A stretch of 41,439 nucleotides of DNA, taken from assembly GCA_964544305.1 (NCBI GenBank), contig CAZJAZ010000023.1:1-41439 (forward strand). The letters run 5' to 3'. A model generated the notes under the pieces. The model saw only the letters and a program-made list of their open reading frames with translations. It did no database searches and was not told the origin of the DNA. The stretch's first letter is position 1, and each line of letters opens with the position of its first letter. This document shows, one piece after another, positions 1-7,191 of the stretch. This stretch comes from JAFDWI01 sp964544305. GTDB taxonomy: Bacteria; Actinomycetota; Acidimicrobiia; Acidimicrobiales; Iamiaceae. Made by a program: the position numbers and the translations under genes.

Positions 1-438
1 GGGTTGTGCCTGCTGATCGTGTCGTCTTGCACAATCAGCGGCGGCCGTACACTTGCGGGGACGGTGTGGACTGCCCGGTTAGAGAAACATGGGATGATCT
101 GTACGCAGTGGGGGACTCCGCCGTTCAATGAGGTCGATGACCCTGAAGTTGATGCGCGTTTGCAGCCTGAAGCGATGTCGGTTTGTCACAAGGATGGCTT
201 GTCGGTGCACCTTTTTGAGTTCGCCTCAATGAAGAAACGGGCTCGTACGTTTCGTGACGGGTTCTATTACGGCGACTGTGCCAACGGAGCGCAGATGCCC
301 GTTGTGGAAGGGGACAATCTTGCTGTTGTTCCATCTGGCGGTGTGGCTGAGCGTTCTGGGCGTTTATCTGTGAAACGTGTGGCCACGATGTTGGATCGTC
401 CGGTGACGATGATGACGTGTTCGGTGGCGCCGGGATGA
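1..438 (+). CDS. Putative lipoprotein, 5' end outside the window
   Basis: The frame is open from the first base and ends at TGA 436-438, so the true start is probably upstream. The visible N-terminus contains a lipobox-like stretch (LLIVSSC followed by TISGG) that would put the lipid-modified cysteine at residue 10. This suggests the lost part is the charged and hydrophobic start of a signal peptide. The rest (about 135 residues) is soluble, with several cysteines and no motif I recognise. A TTG at position 4 could be a start but would give an unusually short signal peptide. Export and lipidation are inferred from the lipobox only; function is unknown. Confidence 0.5.
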   Translation, partial: GLCLLIVSSCTISGGRTLAGTVWTARLEKHGMICTQWGTPPFNEVDDPEVDARLQPEAMSVCHKDGLSVHLFEFASMKKRARTFRDGFYYGDCANGAQMPVVEGDNLAVVPSGGVAERSGRLSVKRVATMLDRPVTMMTCSVAPG

Positions 439-859
439 CAATGGTGACTTGACGCAGGGTTGTAAGCAATGCGTTGTTCTGAGCATGCTCGCGACGTTGA
501 TCACTGGGAATTGCCAGGGATCAACTGGCCGTTCACGCCCTTGGCCGGTGAAGTACCTGAAGTTGTCCGTTGAGGAATTCTCAATGCACGTGTTCTCAAC
601 CGTTCTCCCTGACCGGTTAGACTGCACCGGCTTCTCGGGCCGCTCCAACGGGCACGTCGAACCCGGGCATCAGACACCGCTTCAGACATGACCAGGGTGC
701 CAACGTCCACGACGACGCTCGCGCCCACGACAACATCCACCTCGACCACGGTGCCCCAACCTGCCACCTAATTGGATGAATGACTGAGGTGAAGAGACGC
801 TGTCGGGTGGCGTTGGGCCGCGGATCTCCTCATCAAGAAATGGTGATACCATAGATGCC
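439..859. other. Intergenic stretch with a Thr-rich coding-like fragment
   Basis: No complete gene is convincing here. In plus frame 1, codons from 613 to the TAA at 769-771 are open and end in a Thr/Ser/Pro-rich tail (reading TTLAPTTTSTSTTVPQPAT). That resembles the low-complexity linkers of secreted actinobacterial proteins such as the lipoprotein at 10136-10762. Upstream the frame is broken by TGA codons at 571 and 610, so the tail is either the end of a decayed exported protein or chance. The last 20 bases hold the left arm of the operator of the next gene. Confidence 0.4.
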
Positions 860-872
860 ATGGAATCACCAT
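840..872. promoter_or_regulatory. Inverted repeat over the start codon of the AbrB-type antitoxin gene
   Basis: ATGGTGAT (840-847) and ATCACCAT (865-872) are perfect 8-bp inverted arms separated by 17 bases, with the ATG at 860 inside the spacer. AbrB/VapB antitoxins commonly repress their own promoter as dimers, so this is a plausible autoregulatory operator. A TAnnnT-type -10 candidate, TACCAT (847-852), lies 7 bases before the ATG. This would give a leaderless or nearly leaderless mRNA; no Shine-Dalgarno sequence is seen. Confidence 0.5.
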
Positions 873-1120
873 CGACGGTGCGGATTCGGGTTGATGCCCA
901 AGGTCGTATGGTGTTGCCGCAGCTGCTTCGTCGTGAGATTGCAACGACTCCAGGAGAAGTACTTGCGCGGCGCACTCCGGATGGGATTCTGCTCGTGTCC
1001 GCAACAGCGGACGGCGTTTTGGATGTGGCAGATGATGGATTGCCGGTCCTCAGGGTAGGCAAGATTGTCACCAATCGGGAGGTCCTTGAGGCTCTCGACG
1101 AAGAACGCGCCGAACGGTGA
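860..1120 (+). CDS. AbrB/MazE-fold (SpoVT-AbrB) antitoxin
   Basis: This 86-residue protein has the N-terminal swapped-hairpin pattern of AbrB-type antitoxins (STVRIRVDAQGRMVLPQLLR, residues 4-23, with the basic VRIR..G...LP core). It is followed by an acidic C-terminal tail ending EVLEALDEERAER, typical of the toxin-binding part. The expected role is to bind the promoter DNA and to neutralise the PIN toxin encoded next. Its TGA overlaps the GTG start of that toxin by 4 nt (GTGA), so the two are translationally coupled. The ATG at 860 fits the domain start; it lacks a clear ribosome-binding site and may be leaderless. Confidence 0.82.
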   Translation: MESPSTVRIRVDAQGRMVLPQLLRREIATTPGEVLARRTPDGILLVSATADGVLDVADDGLPVLRVGKIVTNREVLEALDEERAER

Positions 1121-1518
1121 TTGACACGTCGGCGCTTCTTGCTGCCCTGGTGGCCGAGCACGAACATCACGTTGTCGCACGCCCGCATCTCGAGAAGATC
1201 ACTCAGATCCCCGCCATCGTTATTGCTGAAACCTATTCGCAGCTTCGTCGGACGTTCGGCCAGTCGGCGCGTGTCAGCGCCGGTCTGCTCGCACCCTGGT
1301 GGAATGACGAAGCCAAGATCTTGCCAACCCTCACGTCCGCAACCTCAGCAATACTGGGTAGGGCGGTCGAACTTGACCTCGGTGGCAACATCCATGATGC
1401 GCTTATTGCAAAGGTTTGTTTCGACCACGAGGTCAGCCTCTTAACGGCAGATGTGCGCCAACACCGGATTGCATTGGCCCTTGGCGTGTCGAGCACCTTA
1501 CTGCTTGCCGCTGGTTGA
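1117..1518 (+). CDS. vapC: PIN-domain toxin (VapC-type ribonuclease)
   Basis: The 133-residue product is a PIN-domain protein, expected to be a Mg-dependent endoribonuclease held inactive by the AbrB-type antitoxin encoded just upstream. The acidic residues of the fold are visible: an N-terminal Asp in IDTSALLAAL, a Glu in IAETYSQLRR, an Asp in NIHDALIAKV and a final Asp in SLLTADVR. The start is GTG at 1117, overlapping the antitoxin stop by 4 nt; the protein then begins directly at the first strand of the fold, as usual in VapC proteins. No membrane segment is present. Confidence 0.88.
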   Translation: MIDTSALLAALVAEHEHHVVARPHLEKITQIPAIVIAETYSQLRRTFGQSARVSAGLLAPWWNDEAKILPTLTSATSAILGRAVELDLGGNIHDALIAKVCFDHEVSLLTADVRQHRIALALGVSSTLLLAAG

Positions 1519-1668
1519 CCATGCTGGCGACGACCATTACGCAATGATGGGTCGCTGAATTCCAAGCTAGGGGAGCAAGTGTGCAGAGGTCTCGTTGACT
1601 ATGCGATCGGTTCGTGGTCGATTCCAGATGGTGATGCGGTGACCGTCGCTATCTGAAAAGCTCGCGCG

Positions 1669-2184
1669 GTGCAGTCGACATCGGGTTTCACCATTCATGC
1701 CACGAAGAAGCTCCTTGACAAGGTGAAGCAACCGATCGTCGACCCCGTGGAGCCGACCACAGAGTTGGGGAACTGGTATGCCACTTCGTTGGCTTGGAAG
1801 CCCCAAGTGACGCTTCTTGTCAACGAGCGCACGCTGCTCCCTGTGTTTGTGCCGCTCGCGCCAGCCTCCTCGCTCGCTCAACGGTTCACCGGTGCGTTGC
1901 GACGTGTCCTTGACGCGCACGGGATCGATCCCCGCTTTGTCGACGACGAAATTCGCTCAATGGGCAACGGCCACTTTGCCAAGACCGCGAGCCGCCGCAC
2001 GCTTGGCGTAATGAACGAGTTCGCCTTCCTCGCAAGTGTCCACCGCAAGGAAAACAGCGGCGGCGTCGACCTGGTCACGCTCTCGGTTTGCTTAGCCAAG
2101 ACCCCGATGAGCCCCCTCTATAAGAGCCACGGCAGCCCCGACCGCGCGTTGACGGCCCTCGTCAACGCTGTGATCACGAGCTGA
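1669..2184 (+). CDS. DUF6933-like protein
   Basis: The 171-residue product begins near FTIHATKKLLDKVKQP and continues with GNWYATSLAWKPQVTLLVNERTLL in two adjacent stretches. This pattern (a TKKLL start, a conserved W.A, then a strand with VNE.T) is what I know from the small uncharacterised DUF6933 family. The family has no established activity that I can name. The start is taken as GTG 1669, because it puts the TKK motif close to the N-terminus. The gene stands alone between the AbrB/PIN pair and a convergent operon; the 150 bases before it show no clear promoter. Family assignment is from memory of the motif. Confidence 0.6.
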   Translation: MQSTSGFTIHATKKLLDKVKQPIVDPVEPTTELGNWYATSLAWKPQVTLLVNERTLLPVFVPLAPASSLAQRFTGALRRVLDAHGIDPRFVDDEIRSMGNGHFAKTASRRTLGVMNEFAFLASVHRKENSGGVDLVTLSVCLAKTPMSPLYKSHGSPDRALTALVNAVITS

Positions 2185-2245
2185 CGGACCAACAACAGGG
2201 GCCCCCTTAGAACGATCAACTACCACCTGCGCTCAATCGCAATGG

Positions 2246-3607
2246 TCAATACTGATCGGCGTAGCTAGACGCGAGCTGCGATCGCCGGGAATCGTTGATA
2301 GCAGCCCACGCGGTTGACGTTGTCTGCCATCGTTCGCTCGCCGCTTCGATGTTGCCGCTGCGGCTGAGTCTGGCTGCGGACTGCCCGACCGTAACCGCGT
2401 AGCGGATGAGCTGTTCGGGTCGGTCTTGCCAAAGATCTGCGGGCCGGTCGGTCACCTCACAAATCAGTTGGTCGACAGCCTCACCTGGTGGAATGAACGC
2501 GACTGCGGACATCGTGGTGTCGTCACCCGGCACGAACGGTGCAAGCGCCACAAGAAAGGGCACCTTGGGGGCTTGTTTTGCTATGTCGTCATGCCGGTAG
2601 ACACGCAACCAGCATGCGGCCTTGCCATCACCGGGTTGAGGGATCGGACGGTTGAACGACTCGGCACCATACGAGATCGAAACGGTCAATTCTTGTTCGG
2701 TGATGATTGCCCGGCGGGCGGTCACATCAAACAGTTCACGCACGCGCACCTCAACATCAAAACGACCCGTCAGCCCAGACGATTCAGCGTCGCGCAGCCC
2801 TCGGTGATAGTCACCAACGAAAACGCTCGGAGATGCAACCGATGGCTTCACATCAACACTTGGAACTTCGCGCACACGCATGCGCCCCACCGCTCTGGCA
2901 GCTTGCTCAAAACGATTCGCAAGGTCAGCATTCACGCCACGAACGTTGTCCGCCAGTTCATCCAACAAGTCACCAATCAACGTAAGGCTGTTGCCCGTGT
3001 CAGTCGATTCCACGTCGGCCAGACCATCGCCAGAAGCAAGCACCACCTCGAGGCGTTGCATAGCTTCGCTGAGCGCGTCGCTCGAGCTTCGAGTCGGATC
3101 CAACCCGTGAGGAACAGCAAACCCGGCCGCGGCATAGGCGAGCAGGTCGGCGATCTCAACAAGCTCGGGCCGCTCCAACGAGGCAAGCTGCGACTCAACT
3201 ATGGCCATACGGGTGAGCGACGTGAACAGCGCCGGGGGATTCGCTGGCGGAACCTTGCCTTGAAACCGCCGCGCAGCCGGGCCTTGCACGCCACGCCAAA
3301 CAATGAGCCGCCGAGAGCCGAGCTGATCAATGGCAAGGCCAAGTGCCTCACCGTTCCCGCCACTCAACATGTCAAGTAGGGGCGCCACCGCCTCAGACCC
3401 AATCGGGTACTGCAGCCCGCAGAACTGATCGGGTTGCGCATAATCGACCACGAACGAAACGGTGTCACCGGCCAATGACAACTCGGCAATACCAGCCGGG
3501 CCAGGCATCCAACCCGTCAGTGAAACTTCGCCAAGATCGTCGTCGCGTTCGCCGGTGATCTGAAAACCCTCAAAATCGCTCACGTCCCCGTCAATAGTCG
3601 CGCTCAT
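2246..3607 (-). CDS. Unrecognised 453-residue protein, cotranscribed with a sigma factor
   Basis: The start is the ATG whose complement is at 3605-3607. It overlaps the stop of the upstream sigma-factor gene as ATGA, so the two are almost certainly one operon with coupled translation. The product is soluble and acidic, with no signal peptide or membrane segment. The N-terminal 100 residues look beta-rich (short alternating strands with GEVSLTGW and TVSFVVDY), a helical middle part follows (about 150-260), and the C-terminal part is again beta-rich followed by a helical tail. No catalytic motif or known domain is recognised. Position and coupling suggest a partner or effector of the sigma factor, possibly an anti-sigma-like regulator. 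That is inference. Confidence 0.72.
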   Translation of the reverse strand: MSATIDGDVSDFEGFQITGERDDDLGEVSLTGWMPGPAGIAELSLAGDTVSFVVDYAQPDQFCGLQYPIGSEAVAPLLDMLSGGNGEALGLAIDQLGSRRLIVWRGVQGPAARRFQGKVPPANPPALFTSLTRMAIVESQLASLERPELVEIADLLAYAAAGFAVPHGLDPTRSSSDALSEAMQRLEVVLASGDGLADVESTDTGNSLTLIGDLLDELADNVRGVNADLANRFEQAARAVGRMRVREVPSVDVKPSVASPSVFVGDYHRGLRDAESSGLTGRFDVEVRVRELFDVTARRAIITEQELTVSISYGAESFNRPIPQPGDGKAACWLRVYRHDDIAKQAPKVPFLVALAPFVPGDDTTMSAVAFIPPGEAVDQLICEVTDRPADLWQDRPEQLIRYAVTVGQSAARLSRSGNIEAASERWQTTSTAWAAINDSRRSQLASSYADQY

Positions 3608-4308
3608 GACCGGAACCGATCGCCAAGCTCCCAAGCTTTCGTCAGAACCGCTTTCATCTCATCACGCTCACGAATCATCGCGTCGGAGCGCCGTTTGCGA
3701 ACCGCGGCCGTATCTGGTTCGACGAAACAATTGTCGCGCCCCGCATACTGCAATGCCGCCCACTGCGTCACCTGACCATGCGCCGGGTCTTGTGGCACCT
3801 TCAATCGAGACGGCAGTGGCGGGTCGGGTTCTTGATCAAGTGCAAGATGAGCAAGCACTGCGGCAGTTAACCACGGCGACCGGACAGACATGCTGGCTTT
3901 CGCAACCGCGCGTGCACGATCCCACGCCTCAGTCGAAGCTATGGGCATCTCATTTTCTGGAACAGGAACGTTGTCCATCGCTGAAATGTCGCCGCCGATG
4001 ACATCGACATTCTTGGGTTGATTCTCACGTGCCCTGAGGAGGTCAATCGCACAGTTGCGTACAGTCCGAAATACATACCGCCGCACCGCGTCTGGTTCCC
4101 CATCACCAATCGGCCCAATCTTCATCAGGCGTGTGAACACCTTTTCAAACGCGGTGCCCAGCAGGTCTTCGGGGGCGTACGACCCTTTGAAGCCATAACT
4201 GGTGAGTCGACTCTTCGCGAATGCTTCCACGTCGCTGCTCGCGAAAAGTGCAACAACTTCGTCGAGTTGGCCCGGTTGAGGCACCGCCGCATCAACGTCC
4301 ACCGACAT
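3604..4308 (-). CDS. ECF-like RNA polymerase sigma factor
   Basis: The 234-residue protein contains a sigma region 2 pattern: APEDLLGTAFEKVFTRL (about residues 47-63), then RRYVFRTVRNCAIDLLRARE, which matches the region 2.3-2.4 helix that melts and reads the -10 element. A linker rich in Pro and Glu follows. The C-terminus (QWAALQYAGRDN and VRKRRSDAMIRERDEM) looks like a weak region 4 helix-turn-helix for the -35 element. The expected role is to direct RNA polymerase to a small regulon. It is the first gene of an operon with the unknown 453-residue protein and is divergent from the 4414 gene. No cognate anti-sigma factor with a membrane segment is visible nearby. Confidence 0.75.
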   Translation of the reverse strand: MSVDVDAAVPQPGQLDEVVALFASSDVEAFAKSRLTSYGFKGSYAPEDLLGTAFEKVFTRLMKIGPIGDGEPDAVRRYVFRTVRNCAIDLLRARENQPKNVDVIGGDISAMDNVPVPENEMPIASTEAWDRARAVAKASMSVRSPWLTAAVLAHLALDQEPDPPLPSRLKVPQDPAHGQVTQWAALQYAGRDNCFVEPDTAAVRKRRSDAMIRERDEMKAVLTKAWELGDRFRS

Positions 4309-4413
4309 GAACGCACCCTAGCGCCGTGACCACAAACGTTCGGCGGTTCCAAGACGGCCAGAATGTTCGGAACTGCGGGTCTCCTTTGGGATGGCATCGT
4401 AGAATGAGGCGAA

Positions 4414-4683
4414 GTGTTGACCAATCCGCCAATTGTTCCCGAAGACACCGACCCGCACGTGTGGTGGCGCCAAATGGACGCGATTCGTTCACGATCAGTG
4501 CGAGATCGAATCGCTGAGTGGGAACAACTCAATCGCGCAGTGGTGCAAATGGCGACGGATGCAGTTCGGCGCAGACACCCCGACTATGACGACCGGCATG
4601 TTTTTCTTGCATTCGTCCGTACCTATTACGGAGACGAGCTTGCATTGCAGGTGTGGCCAGAGGCTGCGTCGGTGGAACCTTGA
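4414..4683 (+). CDS. Small partner protein of a nucleotidyltransferase module
   Basis: The 89-residue product is helical and charged. It has the pattern AVRRRHPDYDDRHVFLAFVR followed by YYGDELALQVW, i.e. a RxxHPDYxxxxVxxxxVRxxYGxxLA motif. I know similar small proteins encoded directly before AbiEii-like nucleotidyltransferases in actinobacteria and cyanobacteria; no function is established. GTG 4414 is given as the start; TTG 4417 is an alternative better spaced from the GAGG at 4406-4410. The stop overlaps a TTG start of the next gene by 4 nt, so the two form a unit. A toxin-antitoxin role is only a guess from gene order. Confidence 0.65.
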   Translation: MLTNPPIVPEDTDPHVWWRQMDAIRSRSVRDRIAEWEQLNRAVVQMATDAVRRRHPDYDDRHVFLAFVRTYYGDELALQVWPEAASVEP

Positions 4684-5258
4684 TAGACCTCGCAAGAGTC
4701 CTTCGCATTGTTGTCGAGACGCTCGAAGCATCCGCCAGCAATTACCTCGTTGTCGGCTCGACTGCGGCTGCAACGTGGGGGGTTGTTCGAACCACACGTG
4801 GTGTGGACGTGGTGGTTGCCGTTTCAACGTCAGAAGTTGCAGCGCTTGCACAGCAATTGGTTGCAGCCAACGTCTATGTACCCGATTCAGTCCTCGCGGG
4901 TGACGAGAGCAATGCGATCACGAGCTTCAACGTGCTGGACTCGGAGACGGGCGGAAAGGTTGATGTATTTGTCGCAACCGATGGCGATGCGTTCACCGCT
5001 TCAAGGATCGACCGGCGCATTCGTGCTGAGGTTTTCGGAGTTCCCTGTTGGATCGCGACCGCCGAGGACGTTCTTCTTGCGAAACTACACTGGCGACGCG
5101 ACTCACGGTCCGAAGTTCAGTGGCGCGACTGCGTCGAAATTGCAGCGATAAACGATCTGGACATGGACTACCTCCGTCGTTGGTCGAATGAGCTCGAAAT
5201 TGTCGACGATCTCGAGCAACTCATCGGTGAAATCAACCAAGAGAAGTCGAACGGTTAG
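4680..5258 (+). CDS. Nucleotidyltransferase-fold protein (AbiEii/DUF6036-like)
   Basis: The start is taken at TTG 4680 (TTGA overlap with the previous stop), giving 192 residues; an in-frame GTG at 4653 would add nine residues. The fold signature is present: YLVVGSTAAATWG (the G-S turn), TTRGVDVVVAV (where family members usually have TxDhD), and a later strand KVDVFVATDGDAF. The first of the two Asp residues expected in the hDhD pair is Gly here (TTRGVDV), while the second and the third-strand Asp are present. A later stretch, ATAEDVLLAKLHW, matches the C-terminal helix of these proteins. Such proteins transfer nucleotides or act as abortive-infection toxins; activity here is uncertain because of the substitution. 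Confidence 0.75.
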   Translation: MIDLARVLRIVVETLEASASNYLVVGSTAAATWGVVRTTRGVDVVVAVSTSEVAALAQQLVAANVYVPDSVLAGDESNAITSFNVLDSETGGKVDVFVATDGDAFTASRIDRRIRAEVFGVPCWIATAEDVLLAKLHWRRDSRSEVQWRDCVEIAAINDLDMDYLRRWSNELEIVDDLEQLIGEINQEKSNG

Positions 5259-5443
5259 ATGGTTAAAGCCGAAGCAGGAGCATTCCAGTAGCTGCGCGGA
5301 GCGTGAGCCCCCTGACCAATTGACGCAACCGCGGGTACGTTCTGCGTGCCCAGCCGTAGCCCAACGCATTTGAGCAAAAAGAAATTCTGAGAATCTTTTG
5401 TGTGAAGCCCTCACATCGTGCCGTTGGCGGCGTGGTAGAGGGC

Positions 5444-6268
5444 ATGAATACAGAAACCACCTCCAACGAAACCAACTTCAACTCGACACGTACCTCACCG
5501 TTTGCGTCGGCTCCGATCCCCACACACATCTATGTGCTGCTCGACCGTTCCGGGTCGATGGAATCAATCGCCGATGATGTGATCGGCGGATTCAACCACT
5601 TTGTGGCCGAACAATGTGCGGCAGGTGCCGATGCTCGGATGACCCTCGTGCAGTTCTACAGCTTCGATCACGCCGACGTGATGTTCGAAGCAAAGCCGAT
5701 CAGCCAGGTTCGGGCCCTTGGGCAAACGAGCTTCATGCCCCGAGGTTCCACCCCGCTCCTTGATGCAACCGGGTCGCTGATTCGTCGTGCTCGCAAGGTT
5801 CAGAAAGAACAACTGGCCACATGCACCACCCCCGAAGCAATCGTGTTCGTCACGATCACCGACGGCCGTGAGAACGCCTCAGACCATTACTCGCTTTCCA
5901 AGGTGCGTCGCATGGTTGAGCACTACCGAGCCGCTGGCTGGACGTTCGTGTACCTGTCGGCCGGACTCGACGCGTTCGGCGATGCCCAAGCCATGGGTTA
6001 CGACGTCGGATCAGTCCAGGCCTGGCAAGCCGATTCGACGGGCACCCACTCGGCCTTCACATCGCTGTCGAGTTCAACGATCAGTCGTCGCGAACGCAAC
6101 CGCACCGGTTTGCGCGACACCAGCGACTTCTTCACCGACACCTGTCTCGAATCAGACGATTCCGATCCGCACGGGCTCGTTGGCAACCCGTCGCTCGACA
6201 GGGAAATCCGTCGTGCCCGATGGGCCGCACACAACCCGGGCATCACGCCTCCATCGGAACTCATGTGA
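5444..6268 (+). CDS. VWA-domain protein
   Basis: The 274-residue protein (ATG 5444) is a single von Willebrand factor A domain after a 25-residue Ser/Thr-rich leader. The metal-ion-dependent adhesion site is complete: DRSGSM (residues 34-39), the Thr of the GSTPLLDAT loop, and TDGREN. There is no signal peptide, so it is probably cytoplasmic. Intracellular VWA proteins usually mediate metal-dependent protein contacts. The C-terminal third (rich in Ser, Arg and Asp) has no recognised domain. It is followed 65 bases later by a phosphatase gene on the same strand, suggesting joint function; a longer start at 5402 is possible but has no ribosome-binding site. Confidence 0.82.
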   Translation: MNTETTSNETNFNSTRTSPFASAPIPTHIYVLLDRSGSMESIADDVIGGFNHFVAEQCAAGADARMTLVQFYSFDHADVMFEAKPISQVRALGQTSFMPRGSTPLLDATGSLIRRARKVQKEQLATCTTPEAIVFVTITDGRENASDHYSLSKVRRMVEHYRAAGWTFVYLSAGLDAFGDAQAMGYDVGSVQAWQADSTGTHSAFTSLSSSTISRRERNRTGLRDTSDFFTDTCLESDDSDPHGLVGNPSLDREIRRARWAAHNPGITPPSELM

Positions 6269-6333
6269 CGAGCCACCCCAGATCGTTTCCATCTTCCAAA
6301 CCACACCAAACCAATCAGCAAGGAGAACACAAA

Positions 6334-6999
6334 ATGTCTACCCTCACCAACGAACAGATCGTTCACTGGCACCGCCGCATCTGCTGGATCACTCCCTGGC
6401 TGGCGGTGTCGGGCGACCTTGATACGACCGATGCCCATCGCTGCGTCAACCAGATCATTGCATGGGAAAACGCTGGCATCACCGACATTCTCGACGTGCG
6501 CTACGAACGCAACGACGAACCCGTAATCAAGCAGGTCAACAGCCCCATGAACTACTGGCACGTCCCCACCGATGATGCGGGCAACGGCCAAAGTCACGAA
6601 TGGTTCGTCGATGGGATCGCCGCCATGACGGGCGTGTTCAACACGGCACATTCGTGGCTCGGTGTGCGTGCCAGTGATGGTTGGAGTCCCGGCGAGGCCA
6701 GCCCGACGCGCCGGGTGATGGTGCACTGCCACATGGGAGTAAACCGTGGCCCGTCCATGGCATACCGCTTACTTCTCGCCGCCGGTTGGGGTGTCATTGA
6801 AGGGCTCGACGCCATTCGCGAGGCACGCCCGATCGCCAACATCGAATACGCGCACGATGCGCTGGTCGATCACCTCGCGACCGTCGGCGTTTCTGAAACC
6901 GAGGCGTACCGTCTGCGCAAACAAGTCAAGCAGTGGCACAAAGACAACCCGGTCAACGTTTCCCAGATCATCAGAGCCATCAACCGTTACGCCGCCTGA
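6334..6999 (+). CDS. Dual-specificity/tyrosine-type protein phosphatase-like protein
   Basis: This 221-residue protein carries the cysteine-phosphatase P-loop HCHMGVNRG (Cys132, Arg138), the CX5R signature of tyrosine and dual-specificity phosphatases. An upstream VPTDDAGNG loop could supply the general-acid Asp. The N-terminal part (ITPWLAVSGDLD and ITDILDVRYER) matches the opening strands of the fold. Start ATG 6334 is fixed by AGGAGA at 6321-6326. It is expected to remove phosphate from phosphoproteins in the cytoplasm, substrate unknown. Its neighbour upstream is the VWA protein; no kinase is visible nearby. Confidence 0.8.
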   Translation: MSTLTNEQIVHWHRRICWITPWLAVSGDLDTTDAHRCVNQIIAWENAGITDILDVRYERNDEPVIKQVNSPMNYWHVPTDDAGNGQSHEWFVDGIAAMTGVFNTAHSWLGVRASDGWSPGEASPTRRVMVHCHMGVNRGPSMAYRLLLAAGWGVIEGLDAIREARPIANIEYAHDALVDHLATVGVSETEAYRLRKQVKQWHKDNPVNVSQIIRAINRYAA

Positions 7000-7059
7000 G
7001 TCAAACGCAGCGCCTGCTGTCAACGCCGGAGCCATGAACCGCACACCTCTGCGAACAGC

Positions 7060-7161
7060 GTGCCTTCTACGAGAGCCACTTTTACCCTTGACATTGCTCT
7101 CGCGGAACGGGCGCGCGAACTCGGCGTGAATGTTTCGGTAGCGGCCCGTTCCGGGGTGAGG
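7060..7161 (+). pseudogene. Remnant of a CcdA-type antitoxin gene
   Basis: From GTG 7060 the frame reads a ribbon-helix-helix-like start (ATFTLDIALAERARELGVN, then VSVAARSGV) that closely fits the N-terminal DNA-binding part of CcdA-family antitoxins. After about 34 residues the resemblance stops; the frame then runs into the 3' end of the convergent methyltransferase gene. The conserved C-terminal toxin-binding part and any ccdB are absent. I read it as a 3'-truncated antitoxin gene. The exact break point cannot be placed by eye. Confidence 0.45.
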
Positions 7162-7191
7162 TTTGGCGCGCCGAAGTCGGTCGAAAACGTC

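Noticed and set aside
682..1188. A minus-strand frame of 168 codons over the AbrB antitoxin
   Set aside because: It overlaps the antitoxin and its promoter and is Ser/Arg-rich with no domain.
2426..3379. A 317-codon plus-strand frame
   Set aside because: It lies opposite the sigma-factor partner gene, which is coupled to the sigma gene by ATGA; the plus frame has Arg/His-rich shadow composition.
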